From Candidatus Omnitrophica bacterium UBA6233 (GTDB lineage Bacteria > Omnitrophota > Gorgyraeia > Gygaellales > Profunditerraquicolaceae): a DNA stretch of 29,960 nt. How positions within the stretch are numbered: the first letter of the stretch is position 1; every line of letters begins with the position of its first letter. The stretch spans positions 1-29,960 of the forward strand of contig DJWJ01000020.1 of NCBI GenBank assembly GCA_002440965.1. Direction: 5' to 3'. A program made the translations under genes and the position numbers. The notes beneath the pieces are model-generated. The model was given only the letters and a program-made list of their open reading frames with translations. It was not told the origin of the DNA and did not search any database. Shown here in pieces: positions 7,709-15,063 of the stretch.

Positions 7709-8359
7709 CTAAATTTTGCCTTCTGCTAGTAGAGCTTCTTTTCTATACATCTGACGGTTATCAGTATTAAACTCATGTTTAACCTGTACAGCCATCGATT
7801 CGATACAATAAAGACGCCAATGTACAGGGATATAAACACCGGGGGATTTAAGCTCGATCTGATAACTCAAAACCAAATGCCTAGCATCAGCTGTAATTTT
7901 ACAACCCTCTTCAGAGGGAGAAAAATAAAATGCTCGTTGTGTTGTATCAATATTCTTTAGGCTATAGGTTTTGCATTCAAGATAAGTAACCCTATCCTTC
8001 GATTCAACAATCTCAATATCTGGGTAACCGGTACTTTGTCGCCTTCCAGATTTACATCTTGGGGTGCCAGCTTTCAATCCAACCTTTATAAGAGCATTTT
8101 TAACGAAAGGCTCAATATAATTTCCGACTTCGTTCGGACGATTTGACTTAATGCCAACATTTTTAGCATTCTCACCAGCCCAAGCAGCTGCTTCTGACAA
8201 CTTTTCCAGTAAAGTCTTGTCATCGGCATTGTTTTTATCAAAAGCTATCACTTCATAACCAGATATAGCTTTTATAGCAATCGGAAACGGAATATCTTCT
8301 AAAGGAGCCATAAATTTTTTAATAGCTTCTTCTAACTTTCTTACATATTGTTCATCCAT
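7709..8359 (-). CDS. Probable type II restriction endonuclease, PD-(D/E)XK fold
   Basis: The 216-residue protein has a nuclease core: E83 in NEVGNYIEPF, GYPDIEIV with D114, and YLECKTY with E128 and K130. That gives the E...PD-x13-ExK layout of PD-(D/E)XK enzymes. The stretch before it is basic and cysteine-containing (GTPRCKSGRRQSTG). I cannot assign a recognition sequence or a named enzyme. It starts 16 bases after the winged-helix-like gene and behind GGGG, and is the last gene of the module. The presence of a methylase in the same operon is the main support for a restriction role. Confidence 0.75.
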   Translation of the reverse strand: MDEQYVRKLEEAIKKFMAPLEDIPFPIAIKAISGYEVIAFDKNNADDKTLLEKLSEAAAWAGENAKNVGIKSNRPNEVGNYIEPFVKNALIKVGLKAGTPRCKSGRRQSTGYPDIEIVESKDRVTYLECKTYSLKNIDTTQRAFYFSPSEEGCKITADARHLVLSYQIELKSPGVYIPVHWRLYCIESMAVQVKHEFNTDNRQMYRKEALLAEGKI

Positions 8360-8375
8360 AAATACATCCCCTTTA

Positions 8376-8783
8376 TTAATCTATCTGTATATTTGGTAAA
8401 CCCCATCCACCCCTTCTAATTAAATCTGCAAGAATACCTGAACGCTGACTTTCTGCAATTATCCTTTTTACATAAAATCTATAAGCATCTATCGCCTGGT
8501 CTCTATCCCTAGGTATAAAATACCCTCGATTTGAACTTCCAATAAAGACCCCCGAATCTCTCAGGGGATCTAAAACTTCCTGTTGCCATTGCGTAGGACC
8601 AATTGCATGTCCCTGACTGATTAAATGCTCAACTATTCTATCTAAATTAACTGAACCAGCCTGTTGCAATAAGAAATTAATTGTTGCAATCATCTCATCT
8701 TGTCTACGAGTCGATATATTTGCATTATTAAGAAATTGCTGTGGATTACTAAGGAATTCCCGTGTTCTTGCAACAAAAGGCAT
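8376..8783 (-). CDS. Small winged-helix-like protein of the restriction module
   Basis: I do not recognise a named family. The 135 residues are mostly helical. Residues 50-105 (LDRIVEHLISQGHAIGPTQW, then LRDSGVFIGSSNRGYFIPRD) look like a winged helix-turn-helix whose wing is RGYFIP. A helix, QAIDAYRFYVKRI, follows. Similar GY(Y/F)IP wings occur in small DNA-binding domains. It lies 8 bases after the methylase and 16 before the nuclease, with AGAGGG ahead of its ATG. It could be a controller (C-protein analogue) or a DNA-recognition subunit of the nuclease; both are inference. Confidence 0.5.
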   Translation of the reverse strand: MPFVARTREFLSNPQQFLNNANISTRRQDEMIATINFLLQQAGSVNLDRIVEHLISQGHAIGPTQWQQEVLDPLRDSGVFIGSSNRGYFIPRDRDQAIDAYRFYVKRIIAESQRSGILADLIRRGGWGLPNIQID

Positions 8784-8791
8784 AGACCCTC

Positions 8792-10051
8792 TTATTTCTT
8801 AAAAATTAAAATGTACTCTTTCTGCATTACATTATAAAGTCCAAATATGATTTTTTCCATTTTGCTCACTAATTTAAATCCTATTTTCACACACGCATCT
8901 GTCGCTATCTGCGTAGTATCTATTTCTTCACCCTGAAAAGTAACATTGCCAATAACCACCGCACAATATTTTTCAGGCTTTAAAACAGTGTACATCTGTT
9001 TATATGCAATCTCCATATCTTCATCGTACAGTTTAAATTTATTTAGTCCTACGCCACGGACTCCAACAAAATCATCTGATATCTTTTTTAAATCGTAACC
9101 CAATGCCTGCAATGAATGCGAATCATTGGCGACATAATTCAAAGCTATAGAATAAGGCGGAGAGGTAATAATCCCATCTACGGATTCTGGCTTTAAATTT
9201 AATTCCCTAATGTCTCCATTGATAATATTTGTTTTACCTAACGTAAGACCTAATTTTTTTATGACTTCAACATAGTCCCGAATAGACTGAAGCATTTTCT
9301 CAGTATTGGAGCGGAAGGAAAAATCATAATTTCTACCGCGTCTTGCACTATCGCTATGTGCCACCATTTGAGCGATAGTAAAAAAGTTTTTAACTTTATC
9401 GTTCTTGATTTTTTCAATTCGTTTCGGATCTGAAATAATGTCTTTTTTAACCTTTTCAATTTCATCCCCTACCTCTATCGATTCTGTCTTCACCCGTGAA
9501 AGCAGATAGCAAAGAGGAGAAATATCTATCCCCATAAAATTTATTCCTAATAATTGGCATTCTAAGGCTGCCGTACCGCTTCCAACAAACGGGTCTAATA
9601 CTGTTTCACCCTCTTTGATTTGCATGATATTTAAAAGGGCTCGAATCATTTGAGGATGAAATTTTCCTTTATATGGATATATCCAGTGGGTCAAATACTG
9701 ATTAACGGAAGTAGTTTGGTTATATTTAATGATATAATAGTAATCGGTGATAGTGCCATTTATAGATTCAAAATAAGCAAGCCTCTTTTTTAAAAGCTCA
9801 GTATTTTTGGAAAATGGCACATCGAATACTCTAAAATCATTGGCAACATGAAAGTCCAACCCAAAAGAAAGCAATTCCCTCTTTGCTAAAGCCAGTTCAT
9901 AAATGAACTGCACATTTCTCAGCAACGAAAATCCTGTTTTAGTCTTAATCGTTTCGATTTCTTTAGCATTAAAAGGCTTTTTAGCCTTATTTAAAGTATG
10001 CAAACTTTCGACATCTTCTTTGCCAAACAAATCGACTTGTGTTTTTGCCAT
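8792..10051 (-). CDS. Site-specific DNA methyltransferase (amino-methylating, N4-cytosine or N6-adenine)
   Basis: It transfers a methyl group from AdoMet to a base amino group and would protect host DNA from the partner nuclease. A motif X-like KGKFHPQMIRALL (about residues 128-140) comes first. Motif I VLDPFVGSGT is at 151-160, an acidic GIDISPL at 174-180, and catalytic motif IV TSPPY at 296-300. The order X-I-IV, with about 135 residues between I and IV, suggests an alpha- or gamma-type layout. SPPY is more usual for N4-cytosine enzymes, but I would not fix the base. The first 120 residues are unassigned. The module looks richer in A and T than its neighbours, as expected of transferred DNA. 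GGAG sites and TATAGT-like boxes lie just upstream, without a clear -35. Confidence 0.88.
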   Translation of the reverse strand: MAKTQVDLFGKEDVESLHTLNKAKKPFNAKEIETIKTKTGFSLLRNVQFIYELALAKRELLSFGLDFHVANDFRVFDVPFSKNTELLKKRLAYFESINGTITDYYYIIKYNQTTSVNQYLTHWIYPYKGKFHPQMIRALLNIMQIKEGETVLDPFVGSGTAALECQLLGINFMGIDISPLCYLLSRVKTESIEVGDEIEKVKKDIISDPKRIEKIKNDKVKNFFTIAQMVAHSDSARRGRNYDFSFRSNTEKMLQSIRDYVEVIKKLGLTLGKTNIINGDIRELNLKPESVDGIITSPPYSIALNYVANDSHSLQALGYDLKKISDDFVGVRGVGLNKFKLYDEDMEIAYKQMYTVLKPEKYCAVVIGNVTFQGEEIDTTQIATDACVKIGFKLVSKMEKIIFGLYNVMQKEYILIFKK

Positions 10052-10202
10052 ACTATACTACTCCTAACTCCTATACTATAACTGTTTCTAAAATTAAATC
10101 GGCTTTTTATTTTTTCCACACTTCGCACTCTCTAACTATAATAGACGCAAAAACTACAAAAATCTAACAAAAGTTATCCTGTTTCGAATAGTTGTGAACA
10201 TA

Positions 10203-10273
10203 CTGGGACGCATGGATTCGAACCATGATAGCGAGACCCAAATTCTCGTGTCCTACCATTGGACGACATCCCA
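10203..10273 (-). tRNA. tRNA-Gln (anticodon TTG)
   Basis: Read on the minus strand, the acceptor TGGGATG pairs with CGTCCCA (one G-U pair). The D arm is GTCC-AATGGTA-GGAC. The anticodon stem CGAGA/TCTCG encloses the loop ATTTGGG with anticodon TTG. The T arm is CATGG-TTCGAAT-CCATG. The discriminator base is G, as usual for tRNA-Gln, and CCA is not encoded. It sits just after spoVG and before the restriction module, a typical tRNA-adjacent site for foreign DNA. Confidence 0.95.
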
Positions 10274-10313
10274 AATCTATGGTTAATCGTCTGTCGGTTG
10301 CGCGGCTTGCGCC

Positions 10314-10358
10314 GTTATGCGCCTTACGCTTAACGTAAAGAGCGCGTAACCGCATAAC
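10314..10358. other. Inverted repeat between spoVG and tRNA-Gln
   Basis: GTTATGCG (10314-10321) and CGCATAAC (10351-10358) are perfect inverted arms. A second hairpin, TTACG-CTTAA-CGTAA, lies inside (10324-10338). There is no strong T-run. It may be an RNA processing signal that separates tRNA-Gln from the spoVG mRNA, or an attenuating hairpin. Confidence 0.4.
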
Positions 10359-10361
10359 TTG

Positions 10362-10754
10362 TTAGACTAACACCTTGCTCTTCTCCTGCTCGTAAGCTTC
10401 TAGAATTATCTTCTGCAGGTATCCTCTGAAGGCCTGAGTTATAGGATGAGCAATATCTTTATGCTCAAGCTGAACTCCGGAGCCATCCTCAACCCGCTCC
10501 GGCAAAGTTGAGCTTTGCGGCAGAATGCCGGCGCACTGATTGCAATATTTACTGCGCAATTCATTCTTAAAATTGCACTTGGGACAGGGCTGCTTCACTT
10601 TACGGCTGGGCATCGCGATAAATAAACCGTTAGCGCCTTCAATTACTTTTATGTTCCTGACCACGAAACAATTATCAAAAGTTACCGTTGCATACGCCTT
10701 CAATTTCTTGTCAGGCGAATCCCTCAAAGCGACTTTGGCTTCGGTTATCTCCAT
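10362..10754 (-). CDS. spoVG: SpoVG family RNA/DNA-binding regulator with inserted zinc ribbon
   Basis: SpoVG proteins are small nucleic-acid-binding regulators found well beyond spore formers. The family core is clear: MEITEAKVALRDSPDKKLKA, then VVRNIKVIEGANGLFIAMPS (residues 31-50), then DIAHPITQAFRGYLQKII (100-117). Between the MPSR loop and HPI, where most members have about ten residues, this one has about 47. They include CPKC (C57, C60) and YCNQC (C71, C74), a four-cysteine zinc ribbon, plus a spacer. A strong GGAGGAGGGGG precedes the ATG. It follows ispE by 29 bases, the conserved ispE-spoVG-glmU neighbourhood. The total is 130 residues against roughly 85-95 in the family. Confidence 0.9.
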   Translation of the reverse strand: MEITEAKVALRDSPDKKLKAYATVTFDNCFVVRNIKVIEGANGLFIAMPSRKVKQPCPKCNFKNELRSKYCNQCAGILPQSSTLPERVEDGSGVQLEHKDIAHPITQAFRGYLQKIILEAYEQEKSKVLV

Positions 10755-10783
10755 TCCCCCTCCTCCGGTTAGAGAACCTCAAG

Positions 10784-11650
10784 CTAAGCTGTGCTCACCG
10801 CATAAGCTTGCCAAGGCTTCTTTTTTTTCTTTATTCGCTTTACCAATGCTGCCGCTTTCCTTCCCGAAGAGACAACCGCAAAAACCGCTGACCCGCTTCC
10901 GGACATAAGGATATCCTTCGCTCCATAAGCGTAAAGCGTTTCTTTTATTTGCCTTACTTCAGGATACAGCTTAAGAGTGACCTGCTCTAAGCTGTTAGAT
11001 AAGAAGCCGGGTTGGGAAACGAGAAACCTTCCAACCAGTATTGAAGAAAGTATTTTAACATTTACAGCCGGCTTTGTCAACCCACAAAGTTCGTCAAATT
11101 TCCTGTAAATTAAAGGGGTGGAAACGTGCGTTGCAGGCGCAACCAGCACATGCCAAAGTTTTATTTTCTCCGGATTTCTTAGAACCCGGATTTTCTCTCC
11201 GCGCCCCTCACCGATGGCAAAAGGCGCCTCATAAACGAAAAAAGCCGCGTCGCTGCCTATTTTAGCCGCAAATTTAGCAAGCTTGTCCCGGCTAAGTTTC
11301 AGTTTCCAAAGCCTATTTAAAGCCAACAGCACGCTTGCGGCATTGCTCGAGCCTCCGCCAAGCCCGGCGCCCACAGGGATGCGCTTGGATATTTCGATAT
11401 CCAAACCTTTTTCAATTCCGAATTCATCCCGTAATAATTTGGCCGTTTTAAAACAAAGGTTGGATTCGTCAACCGGCACCCCGGGATGATTACAGGTGAT
11501 TTTTATCAGTTTATCCGCCCGGTTTCTTATTATAATCTTATCGCAAAGGCTTATTCTTTCGAAGAGCGTCTTGATATTATGATAATTATCAGGACGTTTA
11601 TTGATAACCTTGAGGAAGAGATTTACTTTGGCAAATGAATGAATAACCAA
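10784..11650 (-). CDS. ispE: 4-diphosphocytidyl-2-C-methyl-D-erythritol kinase
   Basis: This is the ATP-dependent kinase of the MEP (non-mevalonate) isoprenoid pathway. GHMP kinase marks are the N-terminal SFAKVNLFLKV, the ATP loop PVGAGLGGGSSNAA (about residues 92-105), KIGSDAAFFV, and the C-terminal LMSGSGSAVFAV. The length of 288 is normal. The frame begins with TTG at 11650, one base after the transketolase stop, with no Shine-Dalgarno site. No ATG lies close by, and conserved residues begin at the sixth codon, so a coupled TTG start is likely. Confidence 0.94.
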   Translation of the reverse strand: MVIHSFAKVNLFLKVINKRPDNYHNIKTLFERISLCDKIIIRNRADKLIKITCNHPGVPVDESNLCFKTAKLLRDEFGIEKGLDIEISKRIPVGAGLGGGSSNAASVLLALNRLWKLKLSRDKLAKFAAKIGSDAAFFVYEAPFAIGEGRGEKIRVLRNPEKIKLWHVLVAPATHVSTPLIYRKFDELCGLTKPAVNVKILSSILVGRFLVSQPGFLSNSLEQVTLKLYPEVRQIKETLYAYGAKDILMSGSGSAVFAVVSSGRKAAALVKRIKKKKKPWQAYAVSTA

Positions 11651-11651
11651 T

Positions 11652-12587
11652 TTACTTACATTTAGCGAAACAAGCCAATGCCGCTTTTTCGATATCTGCG
11701 CTGGTAAGATTATACTCTTTTAAGAGTTGAGCGGGGTCGCCGGATTGGCCGAACCTGTTCCTTACGCCTATGCGCACTACTCTGGTAGGATTATTTTCCG
11801 CCACTATTTCATCAATACTGGAAGCAAGGCCTCCGATAATATTATGTTCTTCACAGACGATTATCCCCCGGGTTTCCCGGGCGGCTTTAAGGATTGCCTG
11901 CGTATCTAACGGCCTTAAACTATGCACGTTGATCAGGCGCGCCTTGACCCCCTGTTTAGCCAAGCTTTCGACGGCAACAAGGGCTTCGGCAACCATAATC
12001 CCGCAGGCAATAATCGTAATATCATCGCCTTCGGCCAATATCTGGGCTTTACCTAACTCAAATTTTCCTTTATTTTCCAGTGTCGGCACTTTCGGCCTGC
12101 CTAAGCGTATATAGAAAGGGCCGTTGGTGCAAAACGCGGCGTTAATGGCCTCGGCTGTCTGGGGGCCGTCACAGGGAACTAAAATATTCATATTCGGGAT
12201 TACCCGCATCAGGGCAATGTCTTCCAACGCCTGATGTGAAGCGCCGTCAGGCCCTACAGAAACCCCGGCGTGGGTAGCGACAATCTTGACGTTAAGGTTG
12301 CTGTAACAAATGGAGTTACGCACTTGATCCCAGGCGCGTCCGGAAGCGAATATCGCAAACGTTGAAACGAAAACCGTCTTGCCGCAAGAAGCCAGGCCCG
12401 CAGCCGCAGCCATCATATTTTGCTCGGCAATCCCAAAGTTAAAGAATCTCTCGGGAAATTCTTTGGCGAATAGGCCGGTGCGCGTAGAACTGGACAAATC
12501 CGCGTCCAAAACAACTACATCCTTATTCGCTTTGCCCAGTTCAACCAGGGCCTTGCCGTAAACATCACGCTGATATAAAGATTCCAT
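11652..12587 (-). CDS. Transketolase, C-terminal subunit (pyrimidine-binding and transketolase-C domains)
   Basis: This is the second half of a two-gene transketolase, which moves two-carbon units between sugar phosphates. The 311-residue protein has the pyrimidine-binding domain with RFFNFGIAEQNMMAAAAGLA (the catalytic glutamate in GIAEQN) and ATHAGVSVGPDGASHQALED. The C-terminal domain follows with LINVHSLRPLDTQAIL. The closest relative within the superfamily could also be a DXP-synthase-like C-half, but pairing with a matching N-half upstream supports transketolase. AAGGT precedes the ATG. The two halves are separated by repeat A5. Confidence 0.92.
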   Translation of the reverse strand: MESLYQRDVYGKALVELGKANKDVVVLDADLSSSTRTGLFAKEFPERFFNFGIAEQNMMAAAAGLASCGKTVFVSTFAIFASGRAWDQVRNSICYSNLNVKIVATHAGVSVGPDGASHQALEDIALMRVIPNMNILVPCDGPQTAEAINAAFCTNGPFYIRLGRPKVPTLENKGKFELGKAQILAEGDDITIIACGIMVAEALVAVESLAKQGVKARLINVHSLRPLDTQAILKAARETRGIIVCEEHNIIGGLASSIDEIVAENNPTRVVRIGVRNRFGQSGDPAQLLKEYNLTSADIEKAALACFAKCK

Positions 12588-12605
12588 ATTAATACCTTGA
12601 TTAGA

Positions 12606-12740
12606 AATTCAAATGCCAAAGCCCAAAATTCAAAATAAATTTAAATGACAAATACCAATGAAGAAATATTTGTTTTGATATTTGACATTGGGATTTTGGA
12701 TTTATTTTGAATTTTGAATTTTGTCATTTGTCATTAAATT
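12606..12740. repeat. Type A palindromic intergenic repeat, copy A5
   Basis: It starts CAAATGCCAAAGCCC and ends TTTGTCATTAAATT. The inner part includes AAAATTCAAAATAAATTTAA. It lies between the two transketolase subunit genes and fills almost the whole gap. Confidence 0.92.
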
Positions 12741-12745
12741 TTTTA

Positions 12746-13558
12746 CTATTCTAATTCTTTTAATGCTTTCTCTGTTTCTTCCTGCGTAGGGGCGCAGCCA
12801 TGAAATTCTACCGTGTTTTCCATAAAGGATACGCCCTTGCCTTTTATTGTCCGGGCTATAATAATCGCCGGTTTATCCTTAATTGTCTTGGCTTGGGCAT
12901 AAGCATCGAGAATCTGCCGCATATTATGGCCGTCAATTCCGATTGTATGCCACCCAAAAGCTCTCCACTTATCGGCTATCGGCTCCAGATTCATTACATC
13001 CTTGGTTGCGCCGTCAATCTGAAATCCGTTATAATCCAGGATTGCGCAGATATTACCGCACTTATAGTGGCTGGCGGCCATAGCCGCTTCCCAGATGTTG
13101 CCTTCCTGAATTTCTCCGTCGCCCAGAAGGACATAGATACGGTAATCTTTATTATCAACCTTGGACGCCAGGCTCATACCTAAGGCAACCGATAGGCCCT
13201 GGCCAAGCGAACCCGAAGAAACTTCGACTCCCGGGGTGCGCCTGTCCGGATGCCCCTGCAACAAAGAACCAAACTCCCGCAAAGTCATAAGAGTTTCTTT
13301 GGGGAAATAACCCGACTCCGCCAAAACCGCATACCAAAGAGGGCAGCAATGCCCCTTGGACATATGGAACCTGTCCCTGCCGGGCCATTTGGGGTTTTTA
13401 GGGTCATGATTTAAAACCGAAAAGAATAAAGCGGTGATTAAATCCGTTGCGGAAAGGCTCCCTCCGGGATGCCCTGAACCTGCCTTGGCAATCATCCGGA
13501 TGATCAGGCGCCTTATAAGCTTAGCCCTATCTTCCAATTGTTTTATCTGTGAGTCCAT
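12746..13558 (-). CDS. Transketolase, N-terminal (TPP-binding) subunit
   Basis: The 270 residues carry the thiamine diphosphate domain: GSGHPGGSLSATDLITALFF, DRFHMSKGH, SSGSLGQGLSVALG, and the TPP motif LLGDGEIQEGNIWEA...LDYNGFQIDG (the GDG...N pattern). It makes one enzyme with the downstream C-terminal subunit. Single-chain transketolases are about 650 residues, and the two pieces here total 581, typical of the split form. A separate start, the repeat-filled gap and complete domains argue against a frameshift. The 13570-13618 hairpin lies upstream. Confidence 0.93.
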   Translation of the reverse strand: MDSQIKQLEDRAKLIRRLIIRMIAKAGSGHPGGSLSATDLITALFFSVLNHDPKNPKWPGRDRFHMSKGHCCPLWYAVLAESGYFPKETLMTLREFGSLLQGHPDRRTPGVEVSSGSLGQGLSVALGMSLASKVDNKDYRIYVLLGDGEIQEGNIWEAAMAASHYKCGNICAILDYNGFQIDGATKDVMNLEPIADKWRAFGWHTIGIDGHNMRQILDAYAQAKTIKDKPAIIIARTIKGKGVSFMENTVEFHGCAPTQEETEKALKELE

Positions 13559-13569
13559 AAAATATGATA

Positions 13570-13618
13570 AAACGGAGAAAGCGGCTTTTTGCCAGAAGCA
13601 AAAACCGCTCTCCCGTTT
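13570..13618 (-). terminator. Long hairpin, probable terminator or attenuator between the 33-codon gene and transketolase
   Basis: Imperfect arms AAACGGAGAAAGCGGCTTTTTGC and its partner GCAAAAACCGCTCTCCCGTTT enclose the loop CAGAA. On the minus strand it is followed by TTTTATCATATTTT, a loose T-run that ends near the transketolase ATG. It lies after the small ribosomal-type gene. Confidence 0.5.
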
Positions 13619-13655
13619 AAGAAATAACCGGAATATGTTTTAATAAAACTGCTGT

Positions 13656-13757
13656 TTAACCCCAAGCCCTCTTCTTCAGATGGCGCAGGCGCCGGCGCAT
13701 TTTTTTCCGCTTATGCGTCTTGATCTTCTGTCTCTTACGTTTTTTCCCGCAAGGCAT
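13656..13757 (-). CDS. Very small basic protein, AURKAIP1/COX24 (mS38-like) type
   Basis: This 33-residue product is rich in Lys and Arg and starts MPCGKKRKRQKIKTHKRKKM. It ends RLRHLKKRAWG. The pattern GKKRKR-x-KI-x-THKRKK resembles the AURKAIP1/COX24 domain, which in mitochondria is ribosomal protein mS38 and in several bacteria is a tiny ribosomal protein (from memory). A strong GGGAGGAG lies four bases before the ATG, which strongly supports real translation. It sits between hisG (and repeat A6) and the transketolase genes. It is short enough that most gene finders would miss it. Confidence 0.8.
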   Translation of the reverse strand: MPCGKKRKRQKIKTHKRKKMRRRLRHLKKRAWG

Positions 13758-13775
13758 TGCTCCTCCCTTTGGTCG

Positions 13776-13913
13776 TCAAAATTCAAATGTCAAAGCTCAA
13801 AATTCAAAATAAATTTAAATGAAGAATTTCAAATAACAAAACCTCGGTTTTAATATTTGTCCTTGGAATTTTGGATTTATTTTGGATTTTGAATTTTGTC
13901 ATTTGTCGTTAAG
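13776..13913. repeat. Type A palindromic intergenic repeat, copy A6
   Basis: It starts CAAATGTCAAAGCTC and ends TTTGTCGTTAAG, with the inner AAAATTCAAAATAAATTTAA. It lies between hisG and the 33-codon gene. Confidence 0.92.
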
Positions 13914-13921
13914 TAATTTTT

Positions 13922-14809
13922 TCAATAAATAACCTTATTCAACGGATACTCGATAATTCCTTCTGCTCCGGCATTCTTTAAAGCCGGAATCAACACCCGG
14001 ACTACCCTCTCGTCTATTATCGTCTCGATGGCAAACCATCCGTCGTCGGATAAGCCGGAAATAGTGGGCTTCTTTAAAGCCGGCAGTTTATCCAGCACAT
14101 TCTTAAGGTCCTTCTCCCTGACATTCATTTTAAGCCCGACTTTTTCTTCCGCGGTAATCGCGCCTTTTAAAAGCAAAGCTATCTGTTCCAGCTTCTGCCT
14201 TTTCCATTTATCCGCGTAAGACTTCTTATTGGCGATTAATTGGCTCGTGGATTCGCAAAGAGTGGCAATCTCAACCAGCTTATTGGCTCTAAGGCTTGAA
14301 CCTGTTTCGGTCAGCTCCACAATGGCATCTACCAGCCCCGCGCTCACCTTGACTTCGGTAGCGCCCCAGCTGAATTCCACTTCCACATTAACTTTGTTTT
14401 TCCGGAAATAATCTTTGGTGACATTAACCAATTCCGTGGCAACGCGCTTACCCTGCAGCTGCTTTACGCTTTTAATTCCTGAATCCAGCGGCACAGCCAA
14501 AACCCATCTTACCTTGTTTAAGCTTTGCTTGGCATAAGCCAAATCCGTAACTCTAACGACACTTGAACCGTTCTCCAATATCCAGTCATTGCCGGTTATG
14601 CCGCAGTCAAGCGCGCCATCCTGGACATAACGCGACATCTCTTGGGCGCGAAGCAACACCGCTTTGATTTCCGGATCGTTTATCGACGGAAAATATGAAC
14701 GCTCATTGGGCAGGCTTACATTGAATCCGGCTTTGCGCAGCATCTTGAAAGTGGATTCCTGAAGGCTTCCCTTGGGTAAACCTAATTTTAATATTTTATT
14801 CTTTTCCAT
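13922..14809 (-). CDS. hisG: ATP phosphoribosyltransferase (long, regulated form)
   Basis: This is the first step of histidine synthesis, joining PRPP to ATP. Visible: the N-terminal LKLGLPKGSLQESTFKMLRK, then GALDCGITGNDWI, then the PRPP-binding region around LVDAIVELTETGSSLRANKL (about residues 158-177). The C-terminal 80 or so residues, including PTISGLSDDGWFAIETIIDE, are the ACT-like regulatory domain that binds histidine. With 295 residues it is the long hexameric form and does not need HisZ. AAGGA lies six bases before the ATG. Its start overlaps the 44-codon gene by 14 bases. No other his genes are in the window. Confidence 0.95.
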   Translation of the reverse strand: MEKNKILKLGLPKGSLQESTFKMLRKAGFNVSLPNERSYFPSINDPEIKAVLLRAQEMSRYVQDGALDCGITGNDWILENGSSVVRVTDLAYAKQSLNKVRWVLAVPLDSGIKSVKQLQGKRVATELVNVTKDYFRKNKVNVEVEFSWGATEVKVSAGLVDAIVELTETGSSLRANKLVEIATLCESTSQLIANKKSYADKWKRQKLEQIALLLKGAITAEEKVGLKMNVREKDLKNVLDKLPALKKPTISGLSDDGWFAIETIIDERVVRVLIPALKNAGAEGIIEYPLNKVIY

Positions 14810-14930
14810 TAACTATCCTTTTTGCCTCAAGCTTGGCTTTTTGCCGGGAATAAATTTTCTTGTTCGGCTTCACCCGCGTGCGGGGATTTATTATCCAGCT
14901 TCTTCTGATCTTAACCGCTTTATCCAGCAC
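14796..14930 (-). CDS. Short basic protein upstream of and overlapping hisG
   Basis: A 44-residue ORF starts at GTG and reads LDKAVKIRRSWIINPRTRVK then PNKKIYSRQKAKLEAKRI. It has many Lys and Arg residues. The RRxW-x4-PxTRVKPNKKxYSR pattern looks like a small conserved protein I remember from uncultivated bacteria, but I cannot name a function. Its stop lies 14 bases inside hisG, which suggests coupling. Its GTG falls one to two bases after the predicted transcript start of a good promoter, so it would be leaderless. The alternative is a hisG leader that is not translated from this GTG. Confidence 0.55.
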   Translation of the reverse strand: MLDKAVKIRRSWIINPRTRVKPNKKIYSRQKAKLEAKRIVNGKE

Positions 14931-14938
14931 GGTTATAC

Positions 14939-14967
14939 ATTATAATGGCCTAATCCGGCTTTGTAAA
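14939..14967 (-). promoter_or_regulatory. Sigma70-type promoter of the hisG operon
   Basis: Minus strand: -35 TTTACA (14962-14967), a 17-base spacer, and -10 TATAAT (14939-14944). The predicted transcript start is near 14932, one to three bases before the GTG of the 44-codon ORF. Confidence 0.75.
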
Positions 14968-14988
14968 GCAAAAACTCGCAAAACCCGT

Positions 14989-15027
14989 AAAAAATCCTCC
15001 CCTCTAATATTACTAGATAAGGAGGAT
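14989..15027 (-). terminator. Intrinsic terminator of the secreted TTYYPSPYG gene
   Basis: Minus strand: ATCCTCC and GGAGGAT are perfect arms around a loop that can extend the stem with TCTA/TAGA. They are followed at once by TTTTTT. It lies 37 bases after the stop of the secreted protein gene and just before the hisG promoter. Confidence 0.75.
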
Positions 15028-15063
15028 AAATCTGGATAAAAAATAGTTATGTATCTGCTTGAA

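Noticed and set aside
10164..10355. 63-codon minus-strand ORF
   Set aside because: It lies across tRNA-Gln and the neighbouring hairpin and has no protein-like pattern.
12588..12745. Transketolase broken by a frameshift
   Set aside because: The halves have their own starts and complete domains and are separated by a repeat-filled gap. Two-gene transketolases are common.
14810..14930. Histidine attenuator leader peptide for hisG
   Set aside because: The 44-codon ORF has no run of His codons, and no terminator-antiterminator pair is visible before hisG.
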